64,000 nucleotides of DNA from Bacteroidales bacterium (GTDB lineage Bacteria; Bacteroidota; Bacteroidia; Bacteroidales; Bacteroidaceae). The DNA lies in contig SFEP01000003.1 of the NCBI GenBank assembly GCA_004557185.1, positions 1 to 64,000 of the forward strand, in the 5' to 3' direction. The notes below the pieces were generated by a model, which was not told the origin of the DNA, made no database searches, and worked only from the letters and a program-made list of their open reading frames with translations. Below, piece after piece: positions 54,569-64,000 of the stretch (the first letter of the stretch is position 1; each line of letters begins with the position of its first letter). A program made the position numbers and the translations under genes.

Positions 54569-57500
54569 TCATTCGCCTTCCTCATAGAGGCGCGTGATGT
54601 CGGCTCCTTTATAATAATGTTGGAGAATGTGACGGTAGTCGTAGCCCTGGCTGCCCATCACGGCGGCACCTATCTGGCACAGCCCTACGCCATGGCCCCA
54701 GCCTGCGCCGAACAGCACAAAGCGGGCTGGCACGCCCTCGGCGCTCACCTCGTGGCGTTCCACCACGAAGGCCGAGGAGTAGAGGTGCGAGTCGCTGAGC
54801 AGGCGGCGTATCTCAAGTTCCTTGCCCACCACGAGCTGCTGCTTGGTGCCCACCACGCGCAGCTTCACCAGACGGCCGCCGGGGCCGCGCAGCACGGGTT
54901 GCAGGTCGGTGATGAGGCCGAAGTCGTCGCCCAGTTTCTCCTTCACCCACTGCTGCACCTGTTCCTGCGTGAACTCCGTGCGCCAGCGGTAGAAGTCGGG
55001 CGTCTCGGTGTCGTAGTCGTTGAGCACCTGCTTCAGGAGGGCTGCATCGTGTGTGTGGCAGAAGGCATCGGGTGCCTGGCGTATCCAGACTTCGGCCAAG
55101 TCCTCGCGGGTGAGGTCGGGCAGGGGCTTGGCGGGGTCGGCATCGTGCACAGGTTGCAGGTAAGGTATGTCTTGATTTTCCCAGCACGAGTCGTAAGCCT
55201 CGGTGGCACCGCCGCAGCACTTCGAGAAGCGTGCATCGCAGAGTTCGCCCTCGTGGGTGAGCACCTCGCCGCGCGTTTCGGCCACGGCCTGCTTCACTGC
55301 CGTCCGTGCGGCGCGGGTGATGCCCTGGTAGCGCTGGCAATGGTCGTCGGCGCAAACGTCGAAGAGCGTGTGGTCGTCGCTGTCGTGCCAACGTATGAAC
55401 TCGCCGCCGTGGCGCACGAAACTGAAGAAGCTGCCCGTATTACCCGCGTGGCGACGGCGCCGCTCCATTTGGCTCAGCAGCCAGCTGCGCGAGATGACGG
55501 CGTGCGTCTTGAGCAGTTCGAGCGAGGCGTTGGCATTCATTTCCGAACTGATGACGCTTTCAAGATACTGCTCAGCGGGCAGTTCGTTGATGACCACAAT
55601 CTTCTCCTCGTCGGCCAGCAGGCGCAGGCTTCCGCGGAAAGTCTGGTTCTCGTTGCGCTGCCAGTGGAAGCCCACGCCGATGGTAACGTCCTGCAGCGTG
55701 AAGGAGGCATCGGCGCTTTCGGGGGTAAAGGTAAGTTCGCGGTAGATGCTGCCGTTCCAGCTGACGGCGCCGGCATCCACCTCCACGCGCTGTGCGCCGC
55801 TCACCTGGCCACCCTTGGCCGTGTAGGTGCCGTGTAGCGTGAACTCCAAGCGCTCGCGCTGCATGATGCCCACGCTCACCATAGGCTCAGTTTGCGGCAG
55901 GGCGCCGGCTGCATCGGCTGCCAGACGTTTGCGCGGCCGCGGCGTGTGCAGTTTGCGCACCACGGAGCTTACCTCGGCGTCGGTGAGCGTGACCTCGCGC
56001 AGAATGGACTGCGCCATGCGGGGTGTGAGGCGCTTGAAGTCGGCCTCGCGCGGCGTGATGAGCAGGCCGCCCATGTCGATGCTGCCTGGGCTCACCACCA
56101 TCTGGCTGCGGCCCGTGGCGTAGTAGCAGTCGGGGCGGTGCTTGCGGCGGGGAAAGACGACGGTGACAATGTAGTCGTCAGCTCCGGGGCCACCATGCTG
56201 GCGCCAGGCCAGAATGTTGACGTCGGGCTCGGTGCGTTTCTCCTCAAGCGGGAGCGCCGCCATGAGTTTGTCGATGAGCAAGTGCCCCTTATGGCCGCCC
56301 TTGTGTCCCTGCACCACGAAGGCGGGGCAGGCGTAGTCCTTGAGCAGGAAGATGCCCGCCGTCTTGGGGTCGTAGCCCAGTTCTTCCAGGTCGCGTTCCT
56401 CGTCGCGGTTGCCGGGATAGAGCTTTTCGAGGCGCGTTTCGTAGAGTTTCCAGTCACGCTCGAGCGGCACGATGCCGCGTGCTCCGGCCTGCAGGTGAGC
56501 ATGGTCGGGGGCCGAGGCGCCGCAGCGTGCGCCGTTGTAGAAGACGAGGTAGTCGGGCATGTGCCACACCAGTTCGTCGAAGCGGTGCTCGAAGCAGGCA
56601 AACGACTGTGGTACGTGGCGCCGCGTGGAGATGGTGAGGTGGCGAGGCAGGATGGGGAAGGGGTTGACCAGCACCTCGAGCGTGCCCTGCACACACAGGC
56701 TGCGCTGAGGGGTTGGGCGGTTGCGGCTGCACAGGAAGCAGGGGCGCTGTTTGAGAGCCTTCTTGTCGACGTTGGCAGCCGTCGACACGATGCGGGCTGC
56801 GTTGAACTGTGCACCCAGCATGCCATTTTCTATTTCCAACCCCCGCTCCTGCACCTGGCTTTGCAGCGCCTCGAAGCGTTCGCCAGCCTCGGGCCACTCG
56901 CGCAGTTGGTTGTCGATAAAGGCATCCACCTCCTGCTGGTCGACGGCATGGTTCCACGTGGCCACCATGCGGCGGCGCGCCTCAATTTCGAGCGTGCGGA
57001 GCATGTCCTTGTAGGCGTTGTTGGCATTGAGGCGGTCGATGCTCAGTGCGGCGTCGGAGTTGCCCTCCCAGCGGCGGCACAGGTAGAGTTCGTCGTAAAT
57101 GCGACCGATGCGGTAGTGGCGTGAGAGCGTGAGCCCAAGGGCATAGTCCTCGCCGTAACTGGTGTTGGGAAAGCCCACGCGGCGCAGCACGTCGGTGCGG
57201 AAAGCACGCGGCGCCCCCAGGCCGTTGATGCGGAGGGCATTGTTGCGGCCGTTGTCGGGCGTCCACTCCGTGTGGGCAATGAGTCCGGGCGGCAAGGTTT
57301 CCAAGTCGAAGTTCACCATGCGGTAACTGCCGATGACCATGGCGGCGCGCTGCTTGGTGAAGGCTGCCACGATGCGGGCAAGCACATCGGGGGCGGAGTA
57401 GAGGTCGTCGCTGTCAAGCTGCACGGCGTAGCGGCCACACTGGGCATGGCGTATGGCAAGGTCCCAGCAGCCGCCAATGCCCAAGTCGGTGCGCTCGGGA

Positions 57501-58420
57501 CGGATGAGCACCACGCGGGCATCGGCTGCAAACTCGGCCAGCGCCTCGGCCGTGCCGTCGGTGGAGTGGTTGTCGACCACCAGCACGTTGTAGGCAAAGT
57601 CGGCCTGCTGTGTGAGCACGCTGCGCACAGCGTCGGCAATGGTGCGCACACGGTTGCGAACGGGAATGATAACGCTGGCCTCCACGGGGTAGTCGGTGTA
57701 GTCGTGCGGCAGGTCGTCGAACTCGTCGGGAGCCAGCCAGGCACCTATGGCCTTGAGGTGGTCGGTGGCGGCACGTTCCATTTCCTGCTGCACCTCGCGG
57801 TGGCGCGGGTTCACGTAGTCGAACTGCTTCTCGCCTGAGGAGCGCAGGTCCGTTTCAGTTTCCGTGTAGAGCGGCTCCCTCACGTGCAGCAATTGGCCGC
57901 AGCGGCTCAGGTAGAGGCGCAGGGCGTAGAGGCCGGCGTAGCGCAGGCGGTGGCTGTGGGGCGTCTGGAAAAAGGCGGTGAACGATGCCGTGCGCACCAA
58001 GAGTAGCGAACCGAAGTCGAAGTCGTCGCGCAAGGCGCCCATCTGGTAGTCGATGACGGGGTGCAGGCCCTGCTCGTCGCGGCGGTCGCTATACACGAAC
58101 AGCGCGCCCGAAGCCTCGGCGGCCTGCACCATGCGTTCCAGGCAGCGGTAGCCGGGTTGCAGGGTGTGCGTGCTGAGGTAGAGCGCGGTGTAGGGGGCAC
58201 TGACCTTCTGCGAAACGGTGCGCAGAAACTTCGTGCCCGTTATTTTGTCAGTAAGGAGCGCGGTGCAATGCTCGTCGGTATAGGGTGCCGCGGCGTCGGC
58301 ATCGGGCGTGGCTATATATATATGGTGTACCGCAGCCGTAGCCTTGAGCTGCTGAAGAAGTGCGCTGAACGCGCTGTGGTCGGGGTTGAGCGCGACCACT
58401 AAATCGATGGCATTTGTCAT
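54569..58420 (-). CDS. Glycosyltransferase - DUF4922/GalT-like - SpoIID fusion protein
   Basis: A 1283-residue multidomain protein. Residues 248-450 form a GT-A glycosyltransferase family 2 domain ([23 protein letters not shown] at 335-339, GEDYALG). Residues about 510-840 match the DUF4922 family, which resembles GalT/Ap4A phosphorylase: CFLC at 561-564 and the HIT-like PDHAHLQ at 638-644. Residues 845-1283 are a SpoIID/LytB domain ([15 protein letters not shown] at 947-961; [14 protein letters not shown] at 1240-1253). Residues 1-245 are a second glycosyltransferase-like part. No signal peptide is seen. ATG 58420 is fixed by the promoter at 58487-58517, which lies downstream of any earlier start. 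These domains are, to my knowledge, normally separate genes. Confidence 0.85.
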   Translation of the reverse strand: MTNAIDLVVALNPDHSAFSALLQQLKATAAVHHIYIATPDADAAAPYTDEHCTALLTDKITGTKFLRTVSQKVSAPYTALYLSTHTLQPGYRCLERMVQAAEASGALFVYSDRRDEQGLHPVIDYQMGALRDDFDFGSLLLVRTASFTAFFQTPHSHRLRYAGLYALRLYLSRCGQLLHVREPLYTETETDLRSSGEKQFDYVNPRHREVQQEMERAATDHLKAIGAWLAPDEFDDLPHDYTDYPVEASVIIPVRNRVRTIADAVRSVLTQQADFAYNVLVVDNHSTDGTAEALAEFAADARVVLIRPERTDLGIGGCWDLAIRHAQCGRYAVQLDSDDLYSAPDVLARIVAAFTKQRAAMVIGSYRMVNFDLETLPPGLIAHTEWTPDNGRNNALRINGLGAPRAFRTDVLRRVGFPNTSYGEDYALGLTLSRHYRIGRIYDELYLCRRWEGNSDAALSIDRLNANNAYKDMLRTLEIEARRRMVATWNHAVDQQEVDAFIDNQLREWPEAGERFEALQSQVQERGLEIENGMLGAQFNAARIVSTAANVDKKALKQRPCFLCSRNRPTPQRSLCVQGTLEVLVNPFPILPRHLTISTRRHVPQSFACFEHRFDELVWHMPDYLVFYNGARCGASAPDHAHLQAGARGIVPLERDWKLYETRLEKLYPGNRDEERDLEELGYDPKTAGIFLLKDYACPAFVVQGHKGGHKGHLLIDKLMAALPLEEKRTEPDVNILAWRQHGGPGADDYIVTVVFPRRKHRPDCYYATGRSQMVVSPGSIDMGGLLITPREADFKRLTPRMAQSILREVTLTDAEVSSVVRKLHTPRPRKRLAADAAGALPQTEPMVSVGIMQRERLEFTLHGTYTAKGGQVSGAQRVEVDAGAVSWNGSIYRELTFTPESADASFTLQDVTIGVGFHWQRNENQTFRGSLRLLADEEKIVVINELPAEQYLESVISSEMNANASLELLKTHAVISRSWLLSQMERRRRHAGNTGSFFSFVRHGGEFIRWHDSDDHTLFDVCADDHCQRYQGITRAARTAVKQAVAETRGEVLTHEGELCDARFSKCCGGATEAYDSCWENQDIPYLQPVHDADPAKPLPDLTREDLAEVWIRQAPDAFCHTHDAALLKQVLNDYDTETPDFYRWRTEFTQEQVQQWVKEKLGDDFGLITDLQPVLRGPGGRLVKLRVVGTKQQLVVGKELEIRRLLSDSHLYSSAFVVERHEVSAEGVPARFVLFGAGWGHGVGLCQIGAAVMGSQGYDYRHILQHYYKGADITRLYEEGE

Positions 58421-58486
58421 GGATAAAGAAATAAGAAAAAGGGTGGCAGCACGCTTTCTGAAGGCTGCGCGCCCTTGTAACGACTG

Positions 58487-58517
58487 CAAATTTAATGGAA
58501 TAAGCATGGCAGACAAA
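58487..58517 (-). promoter_or_regulatory. Promoter of the fusion gene (and probably ispF)
   Basis: Minus-strand TTTG (58514-58517), 19 bases, TAAATTTG (58487-58494). Confidence 0.75.
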
Positions 58518-58612
58518 ACATTATCAGCACAAAAGCGGGTGCGGCGCATGCTGCCAATGGCCTATCCAATACCCAAATTGCCGAGCATACAAGGCACTTT
58601 GCCGCTGCCTTA

Positions 58613-58660
58613 TTATTTTCAAAAAATATTTTCATGCATGGGCATTTTATTTGAAAATAA
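58613..58660. repeat. Solo-arm remnant of the tandem palindrome family (element G)
   Basis: TTATTTTCAAA at 58613-58623 and TTTGAAAATAA at 58650-58660 are terminal inverted repeats. The stretch 58630-58660 matches the right arm of element D at about 27 of 31 bases. No tandem units remain between the arms. The flank AAGGCACTT precedes it. Confidence 0.75.
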
Positions 58661-58800
58661 TGGCGTGCGCCCCATGCCTTCTATGCGTTCCATAAAATAG
58701 GCGTTTTCCCGCCATTCCCCGCAGATGTGGGCATTTTCGCCCCCAACATCCCCGCAAGCAGGCCGCTCATCAGCCCTTTTACCGTGAGACCATAGTAAAA

Positions 58801-58848
58801 ATACCTACGAAAGGGTATGTCGTGCAGCCGTTGCAAGTGTTACTTTTG
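58801..58848 (+). promoter_or_regulatory. Promoter region of feoAB with a palindrome
   Basis: TACTTTTG (58841-58848) is a full -7 box 57 bases before the ATG. ATACC (58801-58805) and GGTAT (58814-58818) form an inverted repeat over the place where -33 should be, so a repressor site (Fur- or DtxR-like) is possible but unproven. Confidence 0.45.
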
Positions 58849-58905
58849 CACATTCTTATCCGCTAACTCCAGTGTCGGAGCGGGTAGTAACCTAATTAGA
58901 AAAGC

Positions 58906-61458
58906 ATGAAACTTTCAGATTTACATACAGGTGAGTGCGGCGTGATTGTGAAGGTGTACGGCCACGGTGGCTTTCGCAAACGCATTGTGGAAATGGGCTT
59001 TGTGCGCGGCAAAACTGTGAAGGTGGTGCTCAACGCACCGCTGCACGACCCCATTGAATACGAAATCATGGGCTATAAGATTTCGCTGCGTCGCGAGGAG
59101 GCCAAACTCGTGGAGGTGATAAGCGAAACTGAAGCACGCAACGACGAACGCCTGAACCCCGCCGCACCGCTGGCCACCCTCAAGGCCGATGACGGCGAAT
59201 GCGAGGAGGCACGGTTGCAATTGGAACGCCGCATGAAGACGATGGCGGCCGACCGACGTCGCGTGATTACCGTGGCGCTGGTGGGCAACCCCAACTGTGG
59301 CAAAACGTCGCTCTTCAACATAGCCTCGGGGGCTCACGAGCATGTGGGCAACTACAGCGGCGTGACGGTGGACGCCAAGTCGGGCTACTTCACCCTGCGT
59401 GTGCCCGTAGCTGACAACAGCGCTGCCAGCCCGCAGCATCAAGGCGGCTGCACGGGGCATTGCGCAGCATGCACCATGCAGGGGAGCTGCACCACCTCGG
59501 CCGACGACAACGGCACGCCGATGCGCGAATACAACTTCCGCTTGGTTGACCTGCCTGGCACCTACAGCCTCACCGCCTACTCGCCCGAGGAACTCTACGT
59601 GCGCCGCAACCTGCTCGACGACATGCCCGATGTGGTGATCAACGTGGTGGATGCCTCGAACCTGGAGCGTAACCTTTACCTTACCACGCAGCTTATCGAC
59701 ATGCACCTGCGCATGGTGGTGGCGCTGAACATGTACGACGAAGTGCAGCGCCGCGGCGACCGCCTCGACTACCAGCAGCTGGGCCGCCTACTGGGTGTGC
59801 CCATGGTGCCCACTGCAGCGCGTACGGGGCAGGGCATCAGGGAACTCTTTGAAACGGTGATTGCCGTCTACGAGAACATGGGCGACACCTCGCTGGCCCG
59901 CCACATTCACGTGAACCACGGCGCCGAATTGGAGTTCAGCATCGACCGCATCAAGGCCATTTTCCAGCAGAACCAGGAACTGCGCTCGCACTATTCCACC
60001 CGCTACCTCGCCATCAAATTTCTGGAAGGCGACAGCGAGGCTGCCAGACTCGTGGAGCGTTTGCCCCAGCACGACGCCCTCATCGCAGCCCGTTACGAAG
60101 AGACGCAACGCATCAAGGACGAGTTGCACGACTCCCCCGACAACGCCCTGACCGATGCCAAATACGGCTTCATACAAGGTGCACTGCGCGAAACCTATCA
60201 GCCTCACGAGGCACGCAAGGGACGCTCGCTCACCGAGCGCATTGATGCCGTCGTGACGCACCGCCTGCTGGGTTTCCCCCTCTTCTTTGCCCTCCTCTTC
60301 CTTATATTCTATGGTACATTCACCTTGGGGCAGTATCCCATGGACTGGATAGACTGGTGCGTGCAGAAAGTGTCGGAGTTTGTGCAATATGCCGCACCCG
60401 AAGGCGTGCTGCGCGACTTGCTCAGCGACGGCGTCATCAGCGGCGTGGGCAGCGTCATCGTGTTCCTGCCCAATATTCTTATCCTTTATTTCTTCCTCTC
60501 CCTGCTCGAGGATACGGGCTACATGGCGCGTGCCGCCTTCATCATGGACCGCCTGATGCACCGCATGGGGCTGCACGGCAAATCGTTCATCCCCATGGTG
60601 ATGGGCTTTGGCTGCAACGTGCCTGCCATCATGGCCACGCGTACCATCGAAAATCCCAAAAGCCGCCTTGTCACGATGCTCGTCACGCCGTTCATGTCGT
60701 GCTCGGCCCGCATACCCGTCTATGTGGTGCTTATCAGCGCTTTCTTCCCTTCGCAGGGTGCCGTGGTCTTGCTGGGGCTCTACGCCTTAGGCCTCCTGGC
60801 CGCCGTGGTCATGGCGCGTGTGTTCAGCCGCTTCCTGTTGCAAGGCACCGATTTGCCTTTTGTCATGGAACTGCCGCCTTACCGCATGCCCACAGCGCGG
60901 TCAGTGTGCCGCCACACCTGGACCAAAGGCAAGCAATATCTGCAGAAGATGGGTGGCATCATTCTCATCGCTTCGGTGGTGATATGGGCGTTGGGCTATT
61001 TCCCACGTGCCGCCGAGCAGCCCGTACCCGCTCCGCCAACCGAGCATGTAGCCCAGGCTGAAACCGAGGCCCCACCGTCGTATCTGGAACGCATAGGCCA
61101 CGCCGTGCAGCCAGTGATGGCTCCGCTGGGTTTTGACTGGAAAATGAGCGTAGGCATACTCTCTGGTGTGGGTGCCAAGGAACTGGTGGTAAGCACATTG
61201 GCGGTGATGTATGCTGGTGAAGAGGTCGACGTGGACGACGCAGCCGCTGACACCCATCTGGCTGCCGCCCTCCGAGCCAACATGTCGCCGAGTGCCGCCT
61301 TGGCCTATCTTGTCTTCATCCTGTTCTACTTTCCTTGCATTGCCACCATTGTGGCCATCAAGCACGAGAGCGGCGGCTGGAAGTGGGCGCTCTTCACCGC
61401 CGTCTACACCACCCTCGTGGCCTACGTAGCTGCCCTGGCTGTCTACCATCTGTTCTGA
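58906..61458 (+). CDS. feoB: Ferrous iron transport protein, FeoA-FeoB fusion
   Basis: An 850-residue inner-membrane Fe2+ importer. Residues 1-72 are an SH3-like FeoA domain. The G domain has G1 GNPNCGKTS (127-135), G3 DLPG (215-218) and G4 NMYD. Between G1 and G3 lies a roughly 35-residue Cys-rich insert (170-205) with Cys at 182, 186, 189 and 195. The membrane domain follows, with eight or more helices and the paired GFGCNVPAIMATR and GAKELVVS signatures. Fusion of FeoA to FeoB is common in Bacteroidales. It is transcribed alone. Confidence 0.95.
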   Translation: MKLSDLHTGECGVIVKVYGHGGFRKRIVEMGFVRGKTVKVVLNAPLHDPIEYEIMGYKISLRREEAKLVEVISETEARNDERLNPAAPLATLKADDGECEEARLQLERRMKTMAADRRRVITVALVGNPNCGKTSLFNIASGAHEHVGNYSGVTVDAKSGYFTLRVPVADNSAASPQHQGGCTGHCAACTMQGSCTTSADDNGTPMREYNFRLVDLPGTYSLTAYSPEELYVRRNLLDDMPDVVINVVDASNLERNLYLTTQLIDMHLRMVVALNMYDEVQRRGDRLDYQQLGRLLGVPMVPTAARTGQGIRELFETVIAVYENMGDTSLARHIHVNHGAELEFSIDRIKAIFQQNQELRSHYSTRYLAIKFLEGDSEAARLVERLPQHDALIAARYEETQRIKDELHDSPDNALTDAKYGFIQGALRETYQPHEARKGRSLTERIDAVVTHRLLGFPLFFALLFLIFYGTFTLGQYPMDWIDWCVQKVSEFVQYAAPEGVLRDLLSDGVISGVGSVIVFLPNILILYFFLSLLEDTGYMARAAFIMDRLMHRMGLHGKSFIPMVMGFGCNVPAIMATRTIENPKSRLVTMLVTPFMSCSARIPVYVVLISAFFPSQGAVVLLGLYALGLLAAVVMARVFSRFLLQGTDLPFVMELPPYRMPTARSVCRHTWTKGKQYLQKMGGIILIASVVIWALGYFPRAAEQPVPAPPTEHVAQAETEAPPSYLERIGHAVQPVMAPLGFDWKMSVGILSGVGAKELVVSTLAVMYAGEEVDVDDAAADTHLAAALRANMSPSAALAYLVFILFYFPCIATIVAIKHESGGWKWALFTAVYTTLVAYVAALAVYHLF

Positions 61459-61598
61459 ACAAGGCGCGGCGGCATGGCGTTTTTCACCCAAGTATGCCTG
61501 TCACGCTGCTGTACATTTGCGGGTCGCATCTTCACCCTGCGCAGGGTAGGGATGCGGCCTGCGGTATAATTAAGCAGGAGTGGTATGTAAATTTCTGA

Positions 61599-61617
61599 TA
61601 TATTTGTGTTACCTTTG
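61599..61617 (+). promoter_or_regulatory. -7 boxes upstream of the Wzc-type gene
   Basis: TATATTTG (61599-61606) and TACCTTTG (61610-61617) both match TAnnTTTG. No clear TTTG at -33. The leader would be about 120 bases. Confidence 0.5.
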
Positions 61618-61739
61618 CCGTGCCCTACGTGCCGAAACACTATACTTTTTGTTTTTTTGAAGTCACATAGGGGCACAGGCGTAGCACTTGGTTACGCCGC
61701 CAAATCTTGAAGCAAACACCCTAAAACTACATTGAAAGG

Positions 61740-64000
61740 ATGCAACAAACCCCGCAATTGGTAGATAAGGAAGAAAACGACAATATTTTTCGTGATATCA
61801 AACTGTGTCTCGCGCAGTTTCTTGCCAACTGGAAATGGTTCTTGCTCAGCGTGACCGTTTGTATGGTGATCGGCTGGCTTTATTGGCAAAGCAAGCCGCG
61901 CGTATTCCTGCGGCAGAGTGTCATGTTGATTGAGGACGCCAGCGATAACTCCATGGGCTTCGGCTCCAGCCGCTCGCGCCGCACCAGCAACATGAACACG
62001 CTCCTCGAACTGCAAGGTGTAAGCGTGGGCGACAATCTGAAAAATGAGATTTTCATTCTCTCGAGCAAGCGTCTCATGCAGCGCGTGGTGGAGAAACTTA
62101 AGCTGGATGTGGACATGACGACCAGCGAGGGGCTGCACGACATTGCACTCTATGGTTACGAACGTCCAGTAGAGGTCGTTTTCAAGGACGCCAAGGCCAA
62201 ACGCTCCTCTCAGTTCGTGGTGAAAAAGGTGGACGACAACACCTGCCGCATCACCGACTATGTGGACGACAAGGACGGTGTGTTCAAGGATGTCACGGTG
62301 AAGCTGGGCCAGATGGTGCAGACGCCTGCTGGCACCCTCTGCCTGGTGCGCGGCAAGAGCTTCGGCGCATGGGACGACCAGAAACTGACGGTGACGCGCC
62401 TCACTGTGAGTCAGGCGGCTTCGCGCTTCATGGGCGAGATGACGATTGACGAATATGACAAGGAAACCTCGCTCATCGTCATCTCGTGCAACGACATTCA
62501 CGTCAAGCGTGCCGACGATATTCTCAACGAACTCTTCGAAACCTACAAGCAGGATGTGGTGGAGAACAAAAACCGCGTGGCCCTCAACACGGCTCGCTTC
62601 ATTGACGAGCGTATCGTGCTTATCGGCAAGGAACTGGGAGAGGTGGAAAGCCAACTCGCCGGTTTCAAACAGCAGAACGGCCTGATTGACCTCAAAGAAA
62701 CGGCGCGCAGCGTGCTCACAGAGACAACGACAGCACGCCAGGCAAGTCTGAACGCCGAGACGCAACTGAACGTGGCCAAATATCTGGCCGACTACCTGGC
62801 CGACCACAGCAACGACCGTGACCTCATTCCCGCCCTCAACATCGGTACAACTTCATTCAACACACAGGTGGCTGAATACAACCGCCTGCTCAACGACCGC
62901 AACCGCATGGCAGGGAACTCCAGCGAGGAGCAGACACTGATACGTGAACTCGACCGTGAACTCAAGCAGATGCGTGCAGCCATTGCCGCCTCGGCCAAGA
63001 GTGTGGTCAAGACGCTTGAAATGGAGCTCCGCGATGCTCAGGCCAACGAGCAAATGCTCATGGGCCGCGTAACGGGCGCACCGCAACAGGAGAAAATAGG
63101 CCTTAACATACAGCGCCAGCAGACGCTCAAGGAGGCACTCTACACTTACTTGCTCAACAAGCGTGAGGAGGTAGCCCTGCAGCAGGCCATCAACGAGGCC
63201 AATGTGCGCATAGTCGAAGGACCGATTGGTGAAAAGAAGGTGAGCCCGCGGGGCAGCATCATCATGCTCGTAGCCTTCATCGTAGGTCTGTTGATACCCG
63301 CAGCCATTCTGTGGATTATGTTCCAGATGGACGTGACCATTCACGGACGGCGTGAGGTGGAAGAAAACACGTCGGTGCCCGTGCTGGGCGAAATTCCCCG
63401 CCTCAAGAAGGCCGATGCCACCTCCCTCATCAGCGACCAGGCCAGCAACGCTCCCATTGTCGAGGCGTTCCGCATCCTGCGTTACAGCATGGGCTTCATG
63501 CAGCACAGCACCCAGGTGTTGCTGTGCACGTCTACCACGCCTGGACAGGGCAAAAGCTTCATCTCGCGCAACCTGGCCATTGTCATGGCTATGGCCGGCA
63601 AAAAGGTGCTGCTCATCGACGCCGACGTGCGTAAGCGCAACCTGAGTCAGACCTTTGGCGGCAAACTCGGACTGACCACCTTCCTGGCCGATGAATACTC
63701 CAAAGTTGAAGACATTATCCGCCCCGCCGCCATCGCTCAGCTGGTGGACTTCATTCCCGCTGGTCCCATACCGCCCAATCCCTCAGAATTGCTCATGAGC
63801 AAGCGCTTCGACGACCTTGTCACGCAGCTCCGCAACCAGTACGACTCTATCATTATCGACACCACGCCCATGTATTCCGTGGCCGATGCCAACATCGTAG
63901 GCCGCGTGGCCGATACCACCCTCTTCGTGCTGCGAGTGGGCATGCAGAACCGCGACTTCCTGCCTGAGCTGGAGCGTATATATAAGGAAAAACGCTACAA
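61740..64000 (+). CDS. Wzc-type polysaccharide tyrosine autokinase (partial at right edge)
   Basis: The frame is open from ATG 61740 to the end of the window (753 codons seen; the C-terminal Tyr cluster is missing). A Wzz-like chain-length domain is bounded by TM helices at about 31-49 and 505-529 with a coiled-coil periplasmic part. The cytoplasmic kinase has Walker A STTPGQGKS (598-606), Walker A' VLLIDADVR (623-631) and Walker B SIIID (703-707). It controls export and length of capsule or exopolysaccharide, so a capsule locus probably continues to the right. Confidence 0.93.
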   Translation, partial: MQQTPQLVDKEENDNIFRDIKLCLAQFLANWKWFLLSVTVCMVIGWLYWQSKPRVFLRQSVMLIEDASDNSMGFGSSRSRRTSNMNTLLELQGVSVGDNLKNEIFILSSKRLMQRVVEKLKLDVDMTTSEGLHDIALYGYERPVEVVFKDAKAKRSSQFVVKKVDDNTCRITDYVDDKDGVFKDVTVKLGQMVQTPAGTLCLVRGKSFGAWDDQKLTVTRLTVSQAASRFMGEMTIDEYDKETSLIVISCNDIHVKRADDILNELFETYKQDVVENKNRVALNTARFIDERIVLIGKELGEVESQLAGFKQQNGLIDLKETARSVLTETTTARQASLNAETQLNVAKYLADYLADHSNDRDLIPALNIGTTSFNTQVAEYNRLLNDRNRMAGNSSEEQTLIRELDRELKQMRAAIAASAKSVVKTLEMELRDAQANEQMLMGRVTGAPQQEKIGLNIQRQQTLKEALYTYLLNKREEVALQQAINEANVRIVEGPIGEKKVSPRGSIIMLVAFIVGLLIPAAILWIMFQMDVTIHGRREVEENTSVPVLGEIPRLKKADATSLISDQASNAPIVEAFRILRYSMGFMQHSTQVLLCTSTTPGQGKSFISRNLAIVMAMAGKKVLLIDADVRKRNLSQTFGGKLGLTTFLADEYSKVEDIIRPAAIAQLVDFIPAGPIPPNPSELLMSKRFDDLVTQLRNQYDSIIIDTTPMYSVADANIVGRVADTTLFVLRVGMQNRDFLPELERIYKEKRY

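Overview
The window is a chromosomal segment of a Bacteroidota bacterium, most likely order Bacteroidales and probably Prevotellaceae. The evidence is: the Bacteroidota-type promoter (TTTG, 19 bases, TAnnTTTG) in front of many genes; a GTG-started rplM; DUF4295/bL38 beside rpmG and rpmB; fused FeoA-FeoB; DUF4831, DUF4922, PCMD and PepSY-like families; and the near absence of Shine-Dalgarno sequences. I cannot fix the genus from the sequence alone. Most of the content is core housekeeping. There is no prophage, integrase, transposase or CRISPR array.

Layout. 0-4 kb: rplM-rpsI-rpsB-tsf behind one strong promoter, with long structured leaders before rpsB and tsf. 4-8.5 kb: miaA and gap (-), then mscL and guaA (+); gap and mscL have -7 boxes only 12 bases apart. 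8.5-13 kb: a 55-residue membrane protein, a repeat element, and the thrS-infC-rpmI-rplT operon (-). 13.6-18.6 kb: a PepSY-like secreted protein (+), then rfbA, a HAD phosphatase, nnr and a DUF4831 protein (-). 19-25.7 kb: nhaD-pfkA, tRNA-Gly(CCC), MscS channel, MFS transporter and pheS (-). 26-31.9 kb: pyrF (+); DUF1294; rpmB-rpmG-bL38; map-tsaD-cinA driven by a tandem promoter array; tRNA-Glu and tRNA-Ser. 32.5-39.7 kb: an RND tripartite efflux operon (adaptor, pump, outer-membrane factor) that ends in an LpxA-like acyltransferase. 40-47 kb: PCMD lipoprotein-like/secreted protein, Omp85-family barrel, OprO/P porin, ABC exporter and nadK (-). 47-54 kb: pdxJ, DJ-1 family protein, recG, BASS transporter, GNAT and an ATP-grasp-like protein (+). 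54-58.5 kb: ispF and a 1283-residue fusion of glycosyltransferase, DUF4922/GalT-like and SpoIID domains (-). 58.9-64 kb: feoAB and a Wzc-type tyrosine autokinase (+, cut by the window end).

The most unusual content is non-coding. Seven intergenic sites carry one architecture: outer inverted arms enclosing tandem palindromic units with a period of 21 or 22 bases, about two helical turns. Four differ so much in sequence that they look like separate subfamilies with one design. Upstream of map, an 84-base unit is repeated three and a half times, and each complete copy carries a promoter plus a terminator-like hairpin. Three intrinsic terminators far apart share almost the same stem. The GT-GalT-SpoIID fusion and the LpxA-like protein that lacks two catalytic-pocket histidines inside an efflux operon are the main protein-level surprises.
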